Assembly (NCBI RefSeq): GCF_030867095.1
Contig: NC_081827.1
Location: forward strand, 217,437,810 to 217,501,809
Length of the DNA: 64,000 nucleotides
Reading direction: 5' to 3'
Source: Alligator mississippiensis
Lineage: Eukaryota > Chordata > Crocodylia > Alligatoridae
The notes beneath the pieces were generated by a model. The model was given only the letters and a program-made list of their open reading frames with translations, was not told the origin of the DNA and made no database searches. This document shows, one piece after another, positions 23,391-35,165 of the stretch. A program made the translations under genes and the position numbers. Each line of letters opens with the position of its first letter. Position 1 is the stretch's first letter.

Positions 23391-23760
23391 ATTAAGTTAG
23401 GATTGTTGCATCTGCATGATCCTGTAGTAACACAGTTGGGGTCTTGTTAGACATCACAGTGTGAACTACACAAATCGGTGTTAGTGCTAGCTCCAGTTTG
23501 GAGCAGTTGCACACTCAGGCCAGATGGGGTCTAGAGGACTGAAATGTAAGACTCCTCCCCTCCCATTCCAGACTTTGCCTCCCCTGACCCATGGGCATTA
23601 CTTATGGCTGCCTTCACTGTTTGTCTGGGGGGAGCAGGCAGAGAAGAGTTAACTTGCTTGTCCAGCCATTGCTGTTTCATGGCTGCTGCTGTTCTGGCCC
23701 ACAGAGCAGCAGCTGTAGTAGTATCAGCAGCTGCAACAACTGAGCAGTCAGTTTAACCCA

Positions 23761-23870
23761 GAGGTGGGCAAAATAGCTCACAAGCCAGATCCAACTCACC
23801 AACTGATTATATCCAGCCCATGCTGCATTCCCATCCATATGCCCCCACCCCAATGACCCAAGTGCAAAAA
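23761..23870 (+). mobile_element. hAT left-end fragment
   Basis: CAGAGGTGGGCAAAATAGCTCACAAGCC is similar to the left end of the element at 30152 (CAGGAGTGGGCAAA). The matching right end was not found, so this is either truncated or has a diverged end. Confidence 0.4.
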
Positions 23871-24943
23871 AAAAAAAGGATTAGCATTTGGCCCAGAGTT
23901 CATATCCCCAAAAGTGCAGCCATTAAACAAGAGCAGAAAGTAGGTTGACAAGAAATAGAAAAGATTTTTGGTGCTGCTTTCTATGTTGACTGAAGTGGAA
24001 CTGAAGAGGGGGAAATAAGTTGAAAAGACATGTTAATCTATTGTATCAGTTGGCATACAAAGAGGAAAAATAAGTTGATAAAATGATGGTTCTTCTTATG
24101 ACAATCTTTCTTTAACCAAAAATACAGGTGAGCACTAATTTGTCGTCTTGCATTGAGAGGGAGACCACTGCAGGCCATAACAGCATCCTTCACAGACTCT
24201 CATCAATACTGCACTACAAACATCTCTACTCGCCTCCAGCAGATCCTCCTTCTCTTTCTGCTGCTACTGCACTGCTCTGGGCAACAAGTAGCATGGAGAT
24301 GTGGTGGCAGTGGCTGTTGGTCTGCATGCCAGGCACCATATGCCTAGCCAGCTAGTGGGGAAACTGAGCTAGGTCCCAGCACAGAGCTCCAGCTCCCAGC
24401 TGCCTTCCACACACCCATCATGATGAACAGCCACCTGCAGGTGACCAAATGGGTGGAAGGTGACTTGGAGCTGGAGTCCTGCATGCTAAGGCAGGAGATG
24501 CCTGGCTACAGCTTTCCTACCCACCTGACTGGACATGGGGTACCCCCACCACTGCTTCCCCGTGCTGCCCAGAGCATCACAATAGGGTCAGAAGGGGAGC
24601 AGGAGCCACTGGAGCTGGGGGGAGCTGAGCAGTACCCAGGTGGCTGTAGTCACACCAGAAGCAACCCCATTGGGCAGCTGTGTGCACTAGACATGGGTGT
24701 GGGCATGGCAGAGGGCAGGCAGCCCTGGGAGGAAGCAGGCAGGACTCAGGCCCCATGCAGAGCACCCAGGGCAGATTGGGGCAGGGGTGGATTTCCCCTG
24801 CACCGCCCAGGTGGGCTCTACTGCATGCCCCCCCTGCTCTGCTGCAACTTAGTGTAACATAAACTGGGCAGCATAGATAAGAGAGAATCCTTCCCTTGAC
24901 TGGCACAACTTTGAACCTCATAATGAGTGCTTAAAATCAGTTT
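23871..24943. other. No gene seen; GC-rich unclassified block
   Basis: AT-rich sequence to about 24120 is followed by a GC-rich stretch at 24130-24860 with long frames on both strands (for example 24420-24857 on +). The frames have no recognisable motif and high G+C, so they look like composition artefacts. The block may be the interior of a transposon whose left end is at 23761. Confidence 0.4.
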
Positions 24944-24944
24944 C

Positions 24945-25079
24945 AGGTGTTAGTGTGGGCAATCCAAGGGTTAAGAGCTCCAGGAGCTGCCCAAAATGAC
25001 CATGTAAGCAGCTTGTTACACATTAATTTTAGGTGGCTACTGGAGTCTCAACCCCTGGATTGTCCACACATTAACACCT
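24945..25079. repeat. Small MITE with 39-bp terminal inverted repeats
   Basis: The left arm at 24945-24983 (AGGTGTTAGTGTGGGCAATCC...) is inverted at 25040-25079 with only a few mismatches. The roughly 56-base interior is unrelated. Size and layout are those of a miniature inverted-repeat transposable element. I could not settle a target duplication. Confidence 0.7.
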
Positions 25080-25250
25080 AGAACAGGGGTAGAAGCTTGT
25101 CCTGGCTCACCAGCCCTGTAGTGCAACTCACAGCTGTAGCTCCTTTTCATGCCCCTGTTCTCAAGCCCTCTAGTGACAAGTCTCAGCTGTGTAAATCAGA
25201 TGATCAGAGAATGTTTTTAGCCTTAACATGTGACTGCTTCAAACTCAAGC

Positions 25251-25411
25251 TGACAAGGTTATTTGGGTAAATCTGATATCTTTTTATTAGACCAACTCAA
25301 ATAGTTGGAAAAATTCTTCTATTTGAGTTGGTCTAATAAAAGAGATCAGATTTACCCAAATAACCTTGTCTGCTTGTGTCCTTAAACCAACATGGCTACA
25401 ACCTATACCCA
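25251..25411. mobile_element. PLE inverted-dimer insertion with 11-bp TSD
   Basis: A partial minus-strand arm (25251 to about 25312) beginning TGACAAGG faces a plus-strand arm running to the true terminus (...GGCTACAACCTATACCC). The exact target duplication CAAACTCAAGC lies at 25240-25250 and 25412-25422. The partial arm ends at the same internal position as the partial arms at 9093 and 60699. Nothing protein-coding is present. Confidence 0.87.
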
Positions 25412-25422
25412 CAAACTCAAGC

Positions 25423-27341
25423 CAGCACTAACACTGATCAACATCTGAGCAGCTCAAAGTGCAATGTGTAACGAGACCTTAACAAGGCCCTTAGTTAAAT
25501 CACTGTAACTTTAACCCTGAATTAAATGGGTGTAAAGTTACAGTACTTTAGCTACACTTGAATCACAAATGAATCATGCAGTTCCACTGCAACAGCTAGT
25601 GTTGCTACCATTTGATAGTGATAAAATTGTTATGTTTATTTAAACCTTTGGATGCCAAAGTAGTAGAACAGGATCTGGCTCTCCACATTCTTGAAAAATG
25701 AGAGAAGCCATGAATAAATTTCTATTGAAAACTTCCCATATAATTCTGGTCTAGGAAAACTTTGCTCGTGTGTCCTGTAAATGAAGCCTAAACATCCTCA
25801 AAACTTCCCAAAATTACTGATTTAAACACGAGTAGTCCTTTAACTACTCATACAAGTATAAGTACATGTTTAAGTACAGGAATGATGTATAGATCTCATT
25901 GTGACAAGGGAATGTTAAGTATTGTAGGTTATACGGAAGGGAATGTGCTTAACGTTATATGGCCTGTCAGATTAATGAAATTTAACTTGAAACCATTAAT
26001 AAATTAATGGAAATATTTTAACTATTCAGCATCTTAACAGACTGATGTATTATTATTAGGCCTTGAGGGCTGTACCCTTAATTTCTCTAACAGCTTGATA
26101 CTGAATTTATGAAGTAATGGGCTAAATTAATGTGTCACATTCACAGGCATTTGTGATGAGGGTCACATGAAAGAAAGAAGGTTTAAAACATGAACCCCTT
26201 GTCCTGAATCAAGGGTAAGGGGATTCGGACAACTGGACATGCTAGCTGTCAAATGTAGATTCCTTATTTTACAAAGTAGGTGGACAAATGGAAAAGAAAG
26301 AAGGAATGTGGGATGGAATGATCGGGACATACTTTCCTCTTTCTTATCTTTCTACATAGTTAAGGTAATGTGTACTGGGGCAGTCTTGTTAGACCAATTC
26401 CCTCCCCTCTTACCTTAGTATACTTTTAACTGTAAATGGAAAATACTAGGGCAGAATTTAAGGAGTTCTGAGCTTTACAATTTAGAAAAAAATATACACT
26501 AAGTAGTCACAGAAATGAGGGGCTTAGGACTTGGAAGTGTAGCTATGTATGCAATTTAACATGCCTTTGGAAAGAAGAAAGGCCACTTAATTTATAAACA
26601 GGAAAAGGCATTCAAAATGAACTCTAACATTATGTAAAGCAAATACCAGTCTGTCTATAATCTACTATAACAACAGTATTATCTCAGACCTACTCTTTCA
26701 TATCACCCAGAAAACCTTCTGTTAATGTTTCTGCAGAGGACAATTGGTGGTATATGTGTGGGAAGGGATGTTGCACAGAAACATGGACAAAAGTGGCCTT
26801 CTTTCATCAGGTATCATACAACAAAGAGAGACATCAGCATAGTACCTTTGCAAAAGGCTTTTCACTCTGTCCCAGACTCTTTATTTAGTCTGTAATCCTG
26901 AGGATAATGACACCTATCAAACTCTTCAGTTTTCTCTCTCCTACGCTAGGTGTCCTGCACTAAGCTTACAAGAGTTATTTGTTTAAAAATAAATGGGTTT
27001 TTGGGGGGCAACTTCAAAGGGAGCACCATTTTTTTTTTTTTTTTTTTTTTTTTTTCCAGATTCAGAGGATGGCAAAATGTTTATTAGCCAACACAGTTCT
27101 ATATATACAATACAAACTACTTATAATTCACATTCTGTCATCAGTGATCTGCATGTCCTTGATAAATAAACTGACTGAAAGACTCTGACATAAAACTCTA
27201 CAATGTTATTATTTCCTTGTTATACCTCTAGAGGGCATTCATATCATTTGGTACATCCATCCCCTCTGGTTAAAGACTGAATTCAAGCCCTTTCCTATGA
27301 CTGCTTGAAGTTCAGTGTTCATACAGTGTTTATAGTTTGCA
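25423..27341. other. No gene seen; AT-rich DNA
   Basis: No coding exon or clear repeat was recognised. A 27-base T run lies at 27029-27055. Confidence 0.55.
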
Positions 27342-27619
27342 ATGGGGCTGTTAAACAATTTAAAAAAATGAATGCAGTTAGTTGTGGGATTAAAAAAATG
27401 AGTTGCAATGTAATCACAACTTTAATTGCATAGCTAAAAACACAATTATACAGGTGCATTATATAGTTGGGGGGGGTGTGGGAGTGGGTGGGGATTGGTG
27501 CCTGGGGAGTGGGGCTCCCCACATACCCTGGCAGGATGCAGGGTACTGTGGGTCAGGAGTGTGGGGCAGCAGCAGGGCTGGTGGGGTTGTGAATTGGGAG
27601 GAGCATGGGCATATCATTA

Positions 27620-27668
<49 letters not shown>

Positions 27669-28607
27669 ATGTCCTCTTTTTTTGAAACTGGAAATATGGT
27701 AACCCTATAGGAATGCAGCCAGGCAGTGTGCAGAGCAGTGCCCAGCAGTTAAGTCTGTGGAGGGAAAGGGGGGGGGGCGGGGAGTGGATCAAGGCCCCCA
27801 TGATGAGGTGGGGAGTGGGACAGGGGCTGGAGTAAATGGGGCTCCAGTGCCAGGGTGGATCATGAGATGGAGCCATGGGTGACTTGTCCAGGGGCACAGG
27901 GGGTGCATCTCCCTGCCACTGCCTGCATCCCCAGGGGAGGCACGAGGGGCACACGCCTCCAGATTTGTGCATGGGGCAGAGGCAGGCTGCCTACTTCAGG
28001 CTGGGGCACTGCACCCTGCTGCCTTTGCCCTAGGAGCCACACACTGGCTGTGCCAAACATCTCCTGCCTGCCTGGCGGTGGGAGACAAAACATGGCATCA
28101 CACAGCTCCTAGGGCAAAGGCGGCAGGGTGCCTCTTCCCTGCGCACAAATCCAGGGGGCACATGTGCCCCATGCCTCCCCTGGGTGCGTGTAGCAGTGGG
28201 AAGCTGGGACTCCCACTCCCCTGCATCCCTGGACATGCCTCCCACAGCCTGCCCCTTCCTCACACCCTGCCTCATGTAGGGGCCTCAATCTCATCCCCCC
28301 TACTTGCCCCTTCCCCTCCACAGACTTACCTGAAGGGTGCTGCTCTACACATTGCTGAGCTGTTTTCCTGGCCATATGCATGCTGCTGCTGCTTGTGTAT
28401 GTCTGTGTCTGCACCTAGGCTTCCCTGCAGCTCCTCTGCAGTGCCACCACTGCCTTTCTGGGCAGCCCAGCAGTGGCAGTGATGGTGGCAGAACAGAGCC
28501 TCGACATGGGCTCCAAAACCACATGCATCATTAATGCGTTTAAAAAAAATGCAAAAAACAATTAATCACCATTAACATGTGCAATTAACATGCTAATTAG
28601 CAGTCCT
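27342..28607. mobile_element. hAT-like element with very large central palindrome
   Basis: The ends are ATGGGGCTGTTAA on the left and, in reverse on the right, AGGACTGCTAA. The subterminal regions on both sides are rich in ATTAA/TTAAT motifs. The flanks AGTTTGCA (27334-27341) and AGTTTGAA (28608-28615) match at seven of eight positions. The interior is an imperfect palindrome centred at 28071. The 27-bp block at 28011-28037 is inverted at 28105-28131 with one mismatch, and matching sequence can be followed outward to about 27720 and 28360. Another fragment ending GGAAATATGGTAACCCTA (about 27470-27703) and a poly-C/(CA)n run at 27620-27662 are included. Confidence 0.65.
27620..27662. repeat. 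Poly-C followed by (AC)n
   Basis: About 17 C residues run into about 13 AC units. It lies just inside the fragment end that recurs, with a (TG)n instead, at 44598-44955. Confidence 0.95.
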
Positions 28608-29365
28608 AGTTTGAAAGCTCCTGTACCGAGCACAGTTACTTTCCATGAAGATTCCTTCAGTTTCAGAATCCAAGGCTGCTTTACTAGACTCTTCTACTGC
28701 ATAAACAATTATCAAGAGCAAGCTGAATTATTTGGCACTTTAGAAATTGCAAGTGCAGATTCAGATTTTCAGGAAGTTTTCCAAAAACATTGTGCTTGAT
28801 GCAAAAATGAATTGTTACATTCTTGTTCAATCCATTTTCCAGAGGGAGCCTCCATAGAACTTGCAGAGAGGAAGATGGCAGCAGATGGGAAGAAGCACTA
28901 AGAAATCAACCTGAGTTCACACGGGCAGAGTGCTGGACACTGCTGCAGGCAGTTTGCTTTTAGAAATGCAGAATCCCCTGACGTTGTTACTCAGAACATG
29001 GTACAAGAAACATGGTGGTATCAGTCAGTCTAATGAGGCTCACTGTGAGGAAGAATGCAAGATTAACAGGCCAAAAAGCAGCTCCTAGAAACAAAGCCAA
29101 CAAGCAGCCTGGAGGACCTCATACTAGTGGCAATGCTGAATTTTCAGACAAAAACCTTGCACAGGCATGATCTTAAAGGAATCAAGATTTGAGCCTGTAC
29201 ACAGAGTTGACCATAGATTATGAAGATAAGAAAATGTATATGACCTCATTGGGGAAGGGCAGGAAGGAGGAGAGAAGTGAGATATGAATGAGATACTCTT
29301 ACCAGAAATAATACTTGAAACAGTGTATGATTACTAGATCTGTGTATGACCTAATAAATGATTAT
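28608..29365. other. No gene seen
   Basis: A 69-codon frame at 28590-28799 shows no motif I recognise, and I do not call it. The rest is unremarkable. Confidence 0.5.
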
Positions 29366-29440
29366 GTGCCTGAAAGCTTGCAATTAAAGAATTTTTTCTT
29401 GCAAAAATCTAGTTGGTCTAATAAAAGATATCACCTCTAC
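29366..29440 (+). mobile_element. PLE terminal-repeat fragment
   Basis: GCCTGAAAGCTTGC is followed after an A/T-rich spacer by TAGTTGGTCTAATAAAAGATATCACCTC, the conserved block of the PLE terminal repeat. Upstream hammerhead-like elements are mostly lost. A short degenerate copy. Confidence 0.7.
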
Positions 29441-30151
29441 CATGAGTCCTGATCTAATAAAGATGTCTTTGTACTCTGACAACAGGCAGAGTGAAACAGC
29501 AGAAGCAGAGGGCCTGATCCAAAACCCACTACAGTAAATAGGAGTCTTTCCATTGAATTCAGTGGAATTTGAATCGGGTCCATAGTGTTTTTTATTTATT
29601 TGCAACCAAAAAGCAAAAGAGGAAAGAGATAATTATATCACAAAGAGAACTCTGAAATCCCCATGTACCATTGGAGGCACCAATGATTCCATAATTAAAC
29701 ATAGGTATTTGTGGGATGTGTGGTGTGTACTTTCCACAGTGTGCACCAGATACATTCCCTGACTTATCCAGGCTAAAGGAATCCATTGTTTGTGAAGTTG
29801 ACAGTGGGTTCTTTCATAGTGACCTAAATGAAGCATTCAGCCACCTAACAACCTAAGATGCAATACCTTCTGGCAGGTATTGCAGAGTACAAAAACCCAG
29901 GGGCATCAGCCTGACTCTGGAGATTTCCAGTTTAAATAAAACCAGGTGCTAAAGGGACTCCTAGGCATTATTTTGTAGGAGAAGCAGAAGCAAAGGAAGA
30001 AGCAATCCAGGACAAGAATAACAAGCTGTGGCAACTCATAAACAGGTGCTAAGGTTAAAATATTAATGTGAATGCACACAAGCTACGGCTGAGGAGGACT
30101 GAGGTCCCCCAGACCAAACATCTGTTGATTTCTTATAGACTCCATCTAAAC

Positions 30152-31101
30152 CAGGAGTGGGCAAAAATATGGCCTGTGGGCTGGATTCAGCCCATGGGGG
30201 GACTTTTTCCAGCCTGCAGTGGATCCCTCGGTCTCACCTGGCCCAGGCACAGTCCAGCCAATGGTGCATCCCATCACCCCCTGGGAATGCAGTGGGGCTG
30301 GGGTGGCTCCACAGCTGGCCTGCCTTTCTACCAGCCCCATGGTACTGGTGGGGATCCACGTGCACAGCCCCAACCCCAGCCTGCCCTATGCACACTCTGG
30401 ACTCACCCTAGCTGGAGCAGAGCAGCTGCAGACCACCTGAAAGCTGCACATACAGCCCTGGCCCCAGCCTGCCCAACACCTGCTCTAGACTCACCTGCGC
30501 ATGCTGAGCAGTGGCAGCAGCGGTGGGAGCTGGGCAGAAGATGCTACTCAGCATGGGGGAAATGTAGCCCCTCCCCTTCACTGCTGCTGGGCCCTTCTTG
30601 CTGCAGCCCCCTGGAGCCTGTGCCTGGGCTGTTCTGTGGCTCCTCTGCATTGCCACTGCTGCCCCACTGAGCAGCCTGGAGGCAGTGGTGATGGCGGTGG
30701 AGAGAAGCCACAGGCAGCTTAGGCATGGGCTCTGGGCAGCTGCAGCAAGAAGGGCCTGGGGGTGGGGGTGCTGCTTTTCCCCAGTGCTGAGCAGCAGCTT
30801 CTGCCTGGCCGTTGCCACTGCTCGGCATGGGCAGGTGATCTAGAGCAGGCGCAGGGTGAATCAGGGTTGGGGCTGTGCACACATGTTCTGGCTGGTCTTC
30901 TCCAGCTAGGGCAAGTTCAGAGCAGGTGTGGGGCAATCTGGGATTGTGGCTGGGGCTGTGCACTCTTGGTGGTGGCAGGGAGGAGCTGTGGGGCATGGGG
31001 GGTCTGGGCTGTTGTGTGGGAGGTGGGGAGTGCTGACCAGCCTGTAGTAGCTCCCCAGAGCTGCCTATGTGCCTTTTGGGCCTACATAATTGCCTGCCCT
31101 G
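30152..31101. mobile_element. hAT-like element with central palindrome
   Basis: The termini are CAGGAGTGGGCAA and, in reverse on the right, CAGGGCAGGCAA. The flanks ATCTAAAC (30144-30151) and ATCTAGAC (31102-31109) match at seven of eight positions. The interior folds on itself around 30673. The 18-bp block at 30590-30607 is perfectly inverted at 30739-30756, and similarity can be followed to about 30370 on one side and 30970 on the other. There is no transposase; the 100-200 codon frames on both strands are by-products of the GC-rich palindrome. Confidence 0.82.
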
Positions 31102-31569
31102 ATCTAGACCCTGAGAAGCTGAAATCCATCAAGCAAAATGCCTAAACCAAAGAATGTGAAGGGAGTTCAGTGACTTACAAGGAAGGCCAACTATCTTTCC
31201 AGATTCTGTGCTCACTTAACAGAGCACTACAGGTCGTGTTTAAGCAAGGACCCAGTTCAGAGACCTATAACCCTCTACAGTGCAGCAGTGCAATACTTCA
31301 GTAGAAAATCTATGAACAGCCTGGATGCAAAGCCATAGCACTTGCTTTTAGAACCCTAACAGGCAAAGTGAGGGAATATGGTCATAAAGAAAAGAAGCTA
31401 TTGCCTCTTGGAGTGGAATAATGCTATAGATTCATCTTTTGGTACAAGGTAAGCATATCATTAGACCATTAGCAAACATTATAAAGAAGCCTCTTTTGAG
31501 TGCTTTACAATTCATGTTATCAAGACCACAGAACTATGAGGTAAGGATAAGGTACTGCCCAGGAAGGCA

Positions 31570-31648
31570 GAGTAGAGATGCACCTTATAGATTAACTGAA
31601 TCAGAGATGCATAAGCTTTTGTGAAAAAGAGCTCACTTCATCAGATGC
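31570..31648 (-). mobile_element. PLE terminal-repeat fragment, second subfamily
   Basis: On the minus strand this reads GCATCTGATGAAGTGAGC..., then AAAAGCTTATGC..., then ATCTATAAGGTGC. That is the other widespread vertebrate form of the PLE terminal repeat. The hammerhead-like CTGATGA (31638-31644) is intact, stem II is reduced to about 4 pairs, and the GAAA box has decayed to AAAA. Confidence 0.72.
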
Positions 31649-31655
31649 ACTAATC

Positions 31656-33136
31656 AGGGCATAACTTTGGGGATACCATACAAATTATTCCATGGAACAG
31701 GACATAGATTCTCTCATGTGCTACAGTATGTTCACAACTCCAATAAAAGATGTTAGACTGCCCATCCATAAAATACCAATTAGGAGGGGATGCTAAGTTA
31801 AGTAGTTTATTTTTTAGAGTTGATAATATCAAAAGTGTCAAGTCCTAAAGCGGATAATCTTCTTCTACTAGGTAGAGGAGGAGTTATATATGCAAGACAG
31901 GTTTTTGTTTAAAGAACAAGCAGTAGTCCCAGCACATCTGAAGGTTGACATCATGAGACTAATACAGGCTTCACATTTCTGTAAAGGGGCAAGCCTGAGA
32001 TAAGCTGGGGAGTGTATCCATGGCTAGACATAAATATTCTATTGACAGCATACATGGAATGGTGCAAAGTATGCAAAGAGTATATTGATCAACAGTAGAA
32101 GATTTCACATTTTTCTGAAATCCAAACCTGACTCTGGGGAAAGGAAGTACAGACTGGTTCAGTTTAATGACAGAAACTAGAGGGTTATACTAGATTGCTT
32201 TTTTCAGGTTTTGAGAGGTGAACTATCTGGGGAATAGTCAGGCAAGAACTGTTATCAGGAGCACCTTGCATTGTGTGCTACACCTGACACTGCGCTCTGA
32301 CAGTGGGCCACCGTTTATTGAAGGAGAATTCAAACAATCTGTCACTGAAGGGATTCTGAGGACAAGGCATCTTCTCCTGGGTATTCATACAACAAGGAGA
32401 AGGCAGTATCAGCAGTTAAAACATCCAAAAAAGACTAACAGAAAAGGCAATATGGGAAAGGAAGAACCCTAGCTAGGCAATATTGGCCATCAAAATATAT
32501 TAACTTAAGAACAGAACATAATAGTCAAATACAATGGCCTGTTAATATTATATTCTCCAGCACAGACTATAATGGGCCAAAAGACTCAGTTTCCCATGAG
32601 ACTTTGCATCACACAGTGGAAGAACAATGGACAGCATAAAGAAGCAGTAAAGAGAACACCAGGCAAAGCAAGCAGCCTACTACAACTTAGGATACTGGAA
32701 ATAAAGGCCATTGTGCACATGTGAGTAGATGTGGGTCAAGCCATCAAATAGCGCACATACAGTAATGGAAAAAAGTTGCAGTCCTGACTGCAGTGAAATA
32801 CAGGTCATATGAGGTAGCTAAAGACTCAGAACTGTGGTGGAGTGGAAAATAAGGACAACTGTTGAGAAGTAACAGACAGTTTGCACAGTCAGACAAATGA
32901 GGACAGTGCTATAACTAGGAGGATTTAGAAAGAGCTTGAGACATTGTCTGGCCTGTCAAAAAAAAACACCCAAAACTAAGGTATTTGGAGAACAAAGAGG
33001 ACAAACAGGACATCTCTCAACAGCATGAAAGCAACAAATCAGAGAGAAATCCATAACTAGGAATAACACTACAATAACAGATCAGTTAAAAAATTAGCAG
33101 AACTGATGTAGTATGAGGTAGTAAAGGGCTGAGAGA
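31656..33136. other. No gene seen; AT-rich DNA
   Basis: Short frames only. The sequence at 31880-32500 has a slightly coding-like texture with fragmentary frames (for example 32218-32472) and could be an ancient retroelement interior, but no motif is secure. Confidence 0.45.
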
Positions 33137-33290
33137 GGTAGTTGTGCTAATCCGAGTCAGGCAGAAGGCAAAGTATATGTACCTTAAATATAAATATATA
33201 TTATTAAGATTTATTAAAGACTAACTAAGTAAGACTTATATAGAGCCCAAGATTTTGTGAACTCTTTACTTCACTTAAGCAGATTTAAAT
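33137..33290 (-). mobile_element. PLE terminal-repeat remnant, second subfamily
   Basis: The + strand start GTAGTTGTGCTAATCCGAGTC corresponds to the PLE terminus (GTAGCCGTGTTAGTCTG type). The reverse of AAAGACTAACTAAGTAAG and of GTTCACAAAATCTTGGGC marks the internal conserved blocks. The copy is strongly diverged with an AT-rich insertion in the middle. Confidence 0.6.
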
Positions 33291-33814
33291 ATAAAAGGTG
33301 GGAAAAGAGGAAGGAGAAAAAGTACAGAGGGGAGAGGAACAGTGCTGTGAGAGGCATAGAAACAAAGAACCCAAAGGAACAAAGGGGTCACAAACTAATT
33401 ATTCCTCAATGAAACTTGGATATTCAACATTTGAGTGCCATTGCTGCAGATGGTGTGCTCAGACCTGCTATTTTGCATCATATTTTATATCCAGAGGCCC
33501 TCCTGATTATTCACACTTCCCATAAAATTGTTTAAGAGCCCTAAGAATTTGACAAACCAAGGAGGCTTGGAGTGATTGCCAAATGTAAGCAGAGCCAGGA
33601 AGTTTTTTTCTTTGCTGACTGACAGACAGGTGTAATCTTGTGAAACTGCCTATGTTTGAAATGCACCCAAAAAATACACTAGTATTTGAGGCTCATACAG
33701 ACAAGGCTGTAATAAGTGGTTTATCATTTAGGCCTCTGAATAGAAGAGGAGAATATTTGAATTTGGCTTTGTTTCAGGTATTAGCATATTTTAGTAGGGT
33801 TAAATACAAGGATG

Positions 33815-35165
33815 GTGTCCCAGGGGAGCTGGGGTTGCAGGAGGACCCCAGGCCAAAGGAGAGCCTAACTTACCTTCTGCAGAGCCCGAAGAGCAGGAGG
33901 AGACGCGTGCAGTGAAACTGCCATCACAGCGGATCAGCCGCGCTTACATTCAGCTGTGGCTGGGCAGCGTGGGCAGGAGACGCTGCCTGGCAGAAATAAG
34001 AAGCTGCCCCGAGGATGTGGCGGGGTGGCAGATGAACGGAGGCTTGAGGAGAGAGCCCTCACCCAGAGGGGCTCAGGTGCCTCATCAAGCAGTGTGGAAA
34101 GTTGGGGGTGGAGCCAGGAGAGGCTCCGACGGAGTCAGCAGCGATGCCGACAACAGAGCCGGCAGGGAAGTCGGCAGCAAAGCCGGCAGAGAAGCCAGCA
34201 GCGACGCCGACAACAGAGCCGGCAGGAAAGCGGGCAGTGATGTCAGTGGAGAGGCTGGTGGCGAGGCTGACAGCGGAGCCAACAGAGGCGGCAGGGATGT
34301 CGTCCGCAGAGGCAGCAGCAAAGCCGGGAGTGATGCCGGCAGAGGTTCCAGCAGCTGCACCTGCAACAGAACCGGCAGCAGCACCGACGGAGGAACTGGA
34401 TACAGACGCAGAGAAACCAGAGTTGGGGCAAGCCGGCGCTGAGACCGAGGAGTGAGCCTGCAGGAAAGCCTCGGAGCAGAGGTAACAGGGGGCGTGGCCA
34501 GTGGGGCCCCATCAGGCGTCGCCGAAGGGCGGCTGAAGACCCAAGGAGGGACAAAACCAGTGATGGATGGGGCCCACTACAGCCCTAGGATAACGGCTGG
34601 GACTCAGTGCCCGAGTAGGGCAAACCGCTAGGGTTGAGTAGTTTGGCACAGGGGGATCCACGGGGCCCATAGGCCAGGGGCATCCTTCGTGGCCTCCTGG
34701 CCCTGTAGCCTTAGTACTTCAGCCATCGTGGTGGGGAATTGCACGTTAAGTCATAGGGTGGATGGGTTAGGGCGTCAGAATTTCGGATCGGTGGGACACG
34801 GTCTGAGGACTTCGATGTCTGCACATCAAGGCATAAAGATACTGGCACGTAACTGGCAGGCCGCGGGAAGAGGTCAGGCTGAGCAGCAAATGCCTAGGGG
34901 ACACGAAGACCGGTGACCCAAGGTGGCGAGTGGCCGGGGTGTAGGGGAGGTCGGAGCCCCGCGACTGCCCGCCGGGAGGCGTGACAACCCTGGAGGGTGC
35001 CTCGAAGGGGAACCCCTCCACTGAGGTAACATTCAAAGTCGTGGCAGGCGAGTCAAGGGGATCCCCTGATGTCAGCTGGGGTAGTCTTTGGGGTCCCCCC
35101 ACAAGCCCAGGACAGGCGCGATCAGTTGTCCAGGCTAAGGCCGCACGAGAGCACCTGATCCAACA
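33815..35165 (+). mobile_element. LTR-like GC-rich element, ends unresolved
   Basis: The sequence is locally GC-rich inside an AT-rich area. The right part (CAAAGTCGTGGCAGGCGAGTC near 35034-35054) matches the equivalent segment of the LTRs at 21307 and 11129 (AAAGGTGTGGCAGGTGAG). The left part contains a minisatellite. I take it as a more diverged member of the same LTR family. No target duplication was found. Confidence 0.45.
34131..34400. repeat. Minisatellite, 60-bp period with shorter sub-repeats
   Basis: The segment GCCGACAACAGAGCCGGCAG occurs at about 34147 and again 60 bases on, embedded in variants of a 12-15 bp unit (GCCGGCAG-A/G-GAA). The translation is a low-complexity Ala/Pro/Glu/Thr chain in one frame and Gly/Ser/Asp/Arg in another. 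It is repeat-driven, not a gene. Confidence 0.75.

Noticed and set aside
28590..28799. 69-codon frame with a protein-like composition
   Set aside because: Starts within the end of a hAT-like element, has no recognised motif and no convincing splice context.
30068..31145. Frames up to 200 codons around 30-31 kb
   Set aside because: They coincide with the GC-rich palindrome of a hAT-like element and exist on both strands.
33912..34455. Frames of 176 and 117 codons with repeated residues
   Set aside because: They follow the minisatellite period in several frames at once, as expected from a repeat, not a gene.
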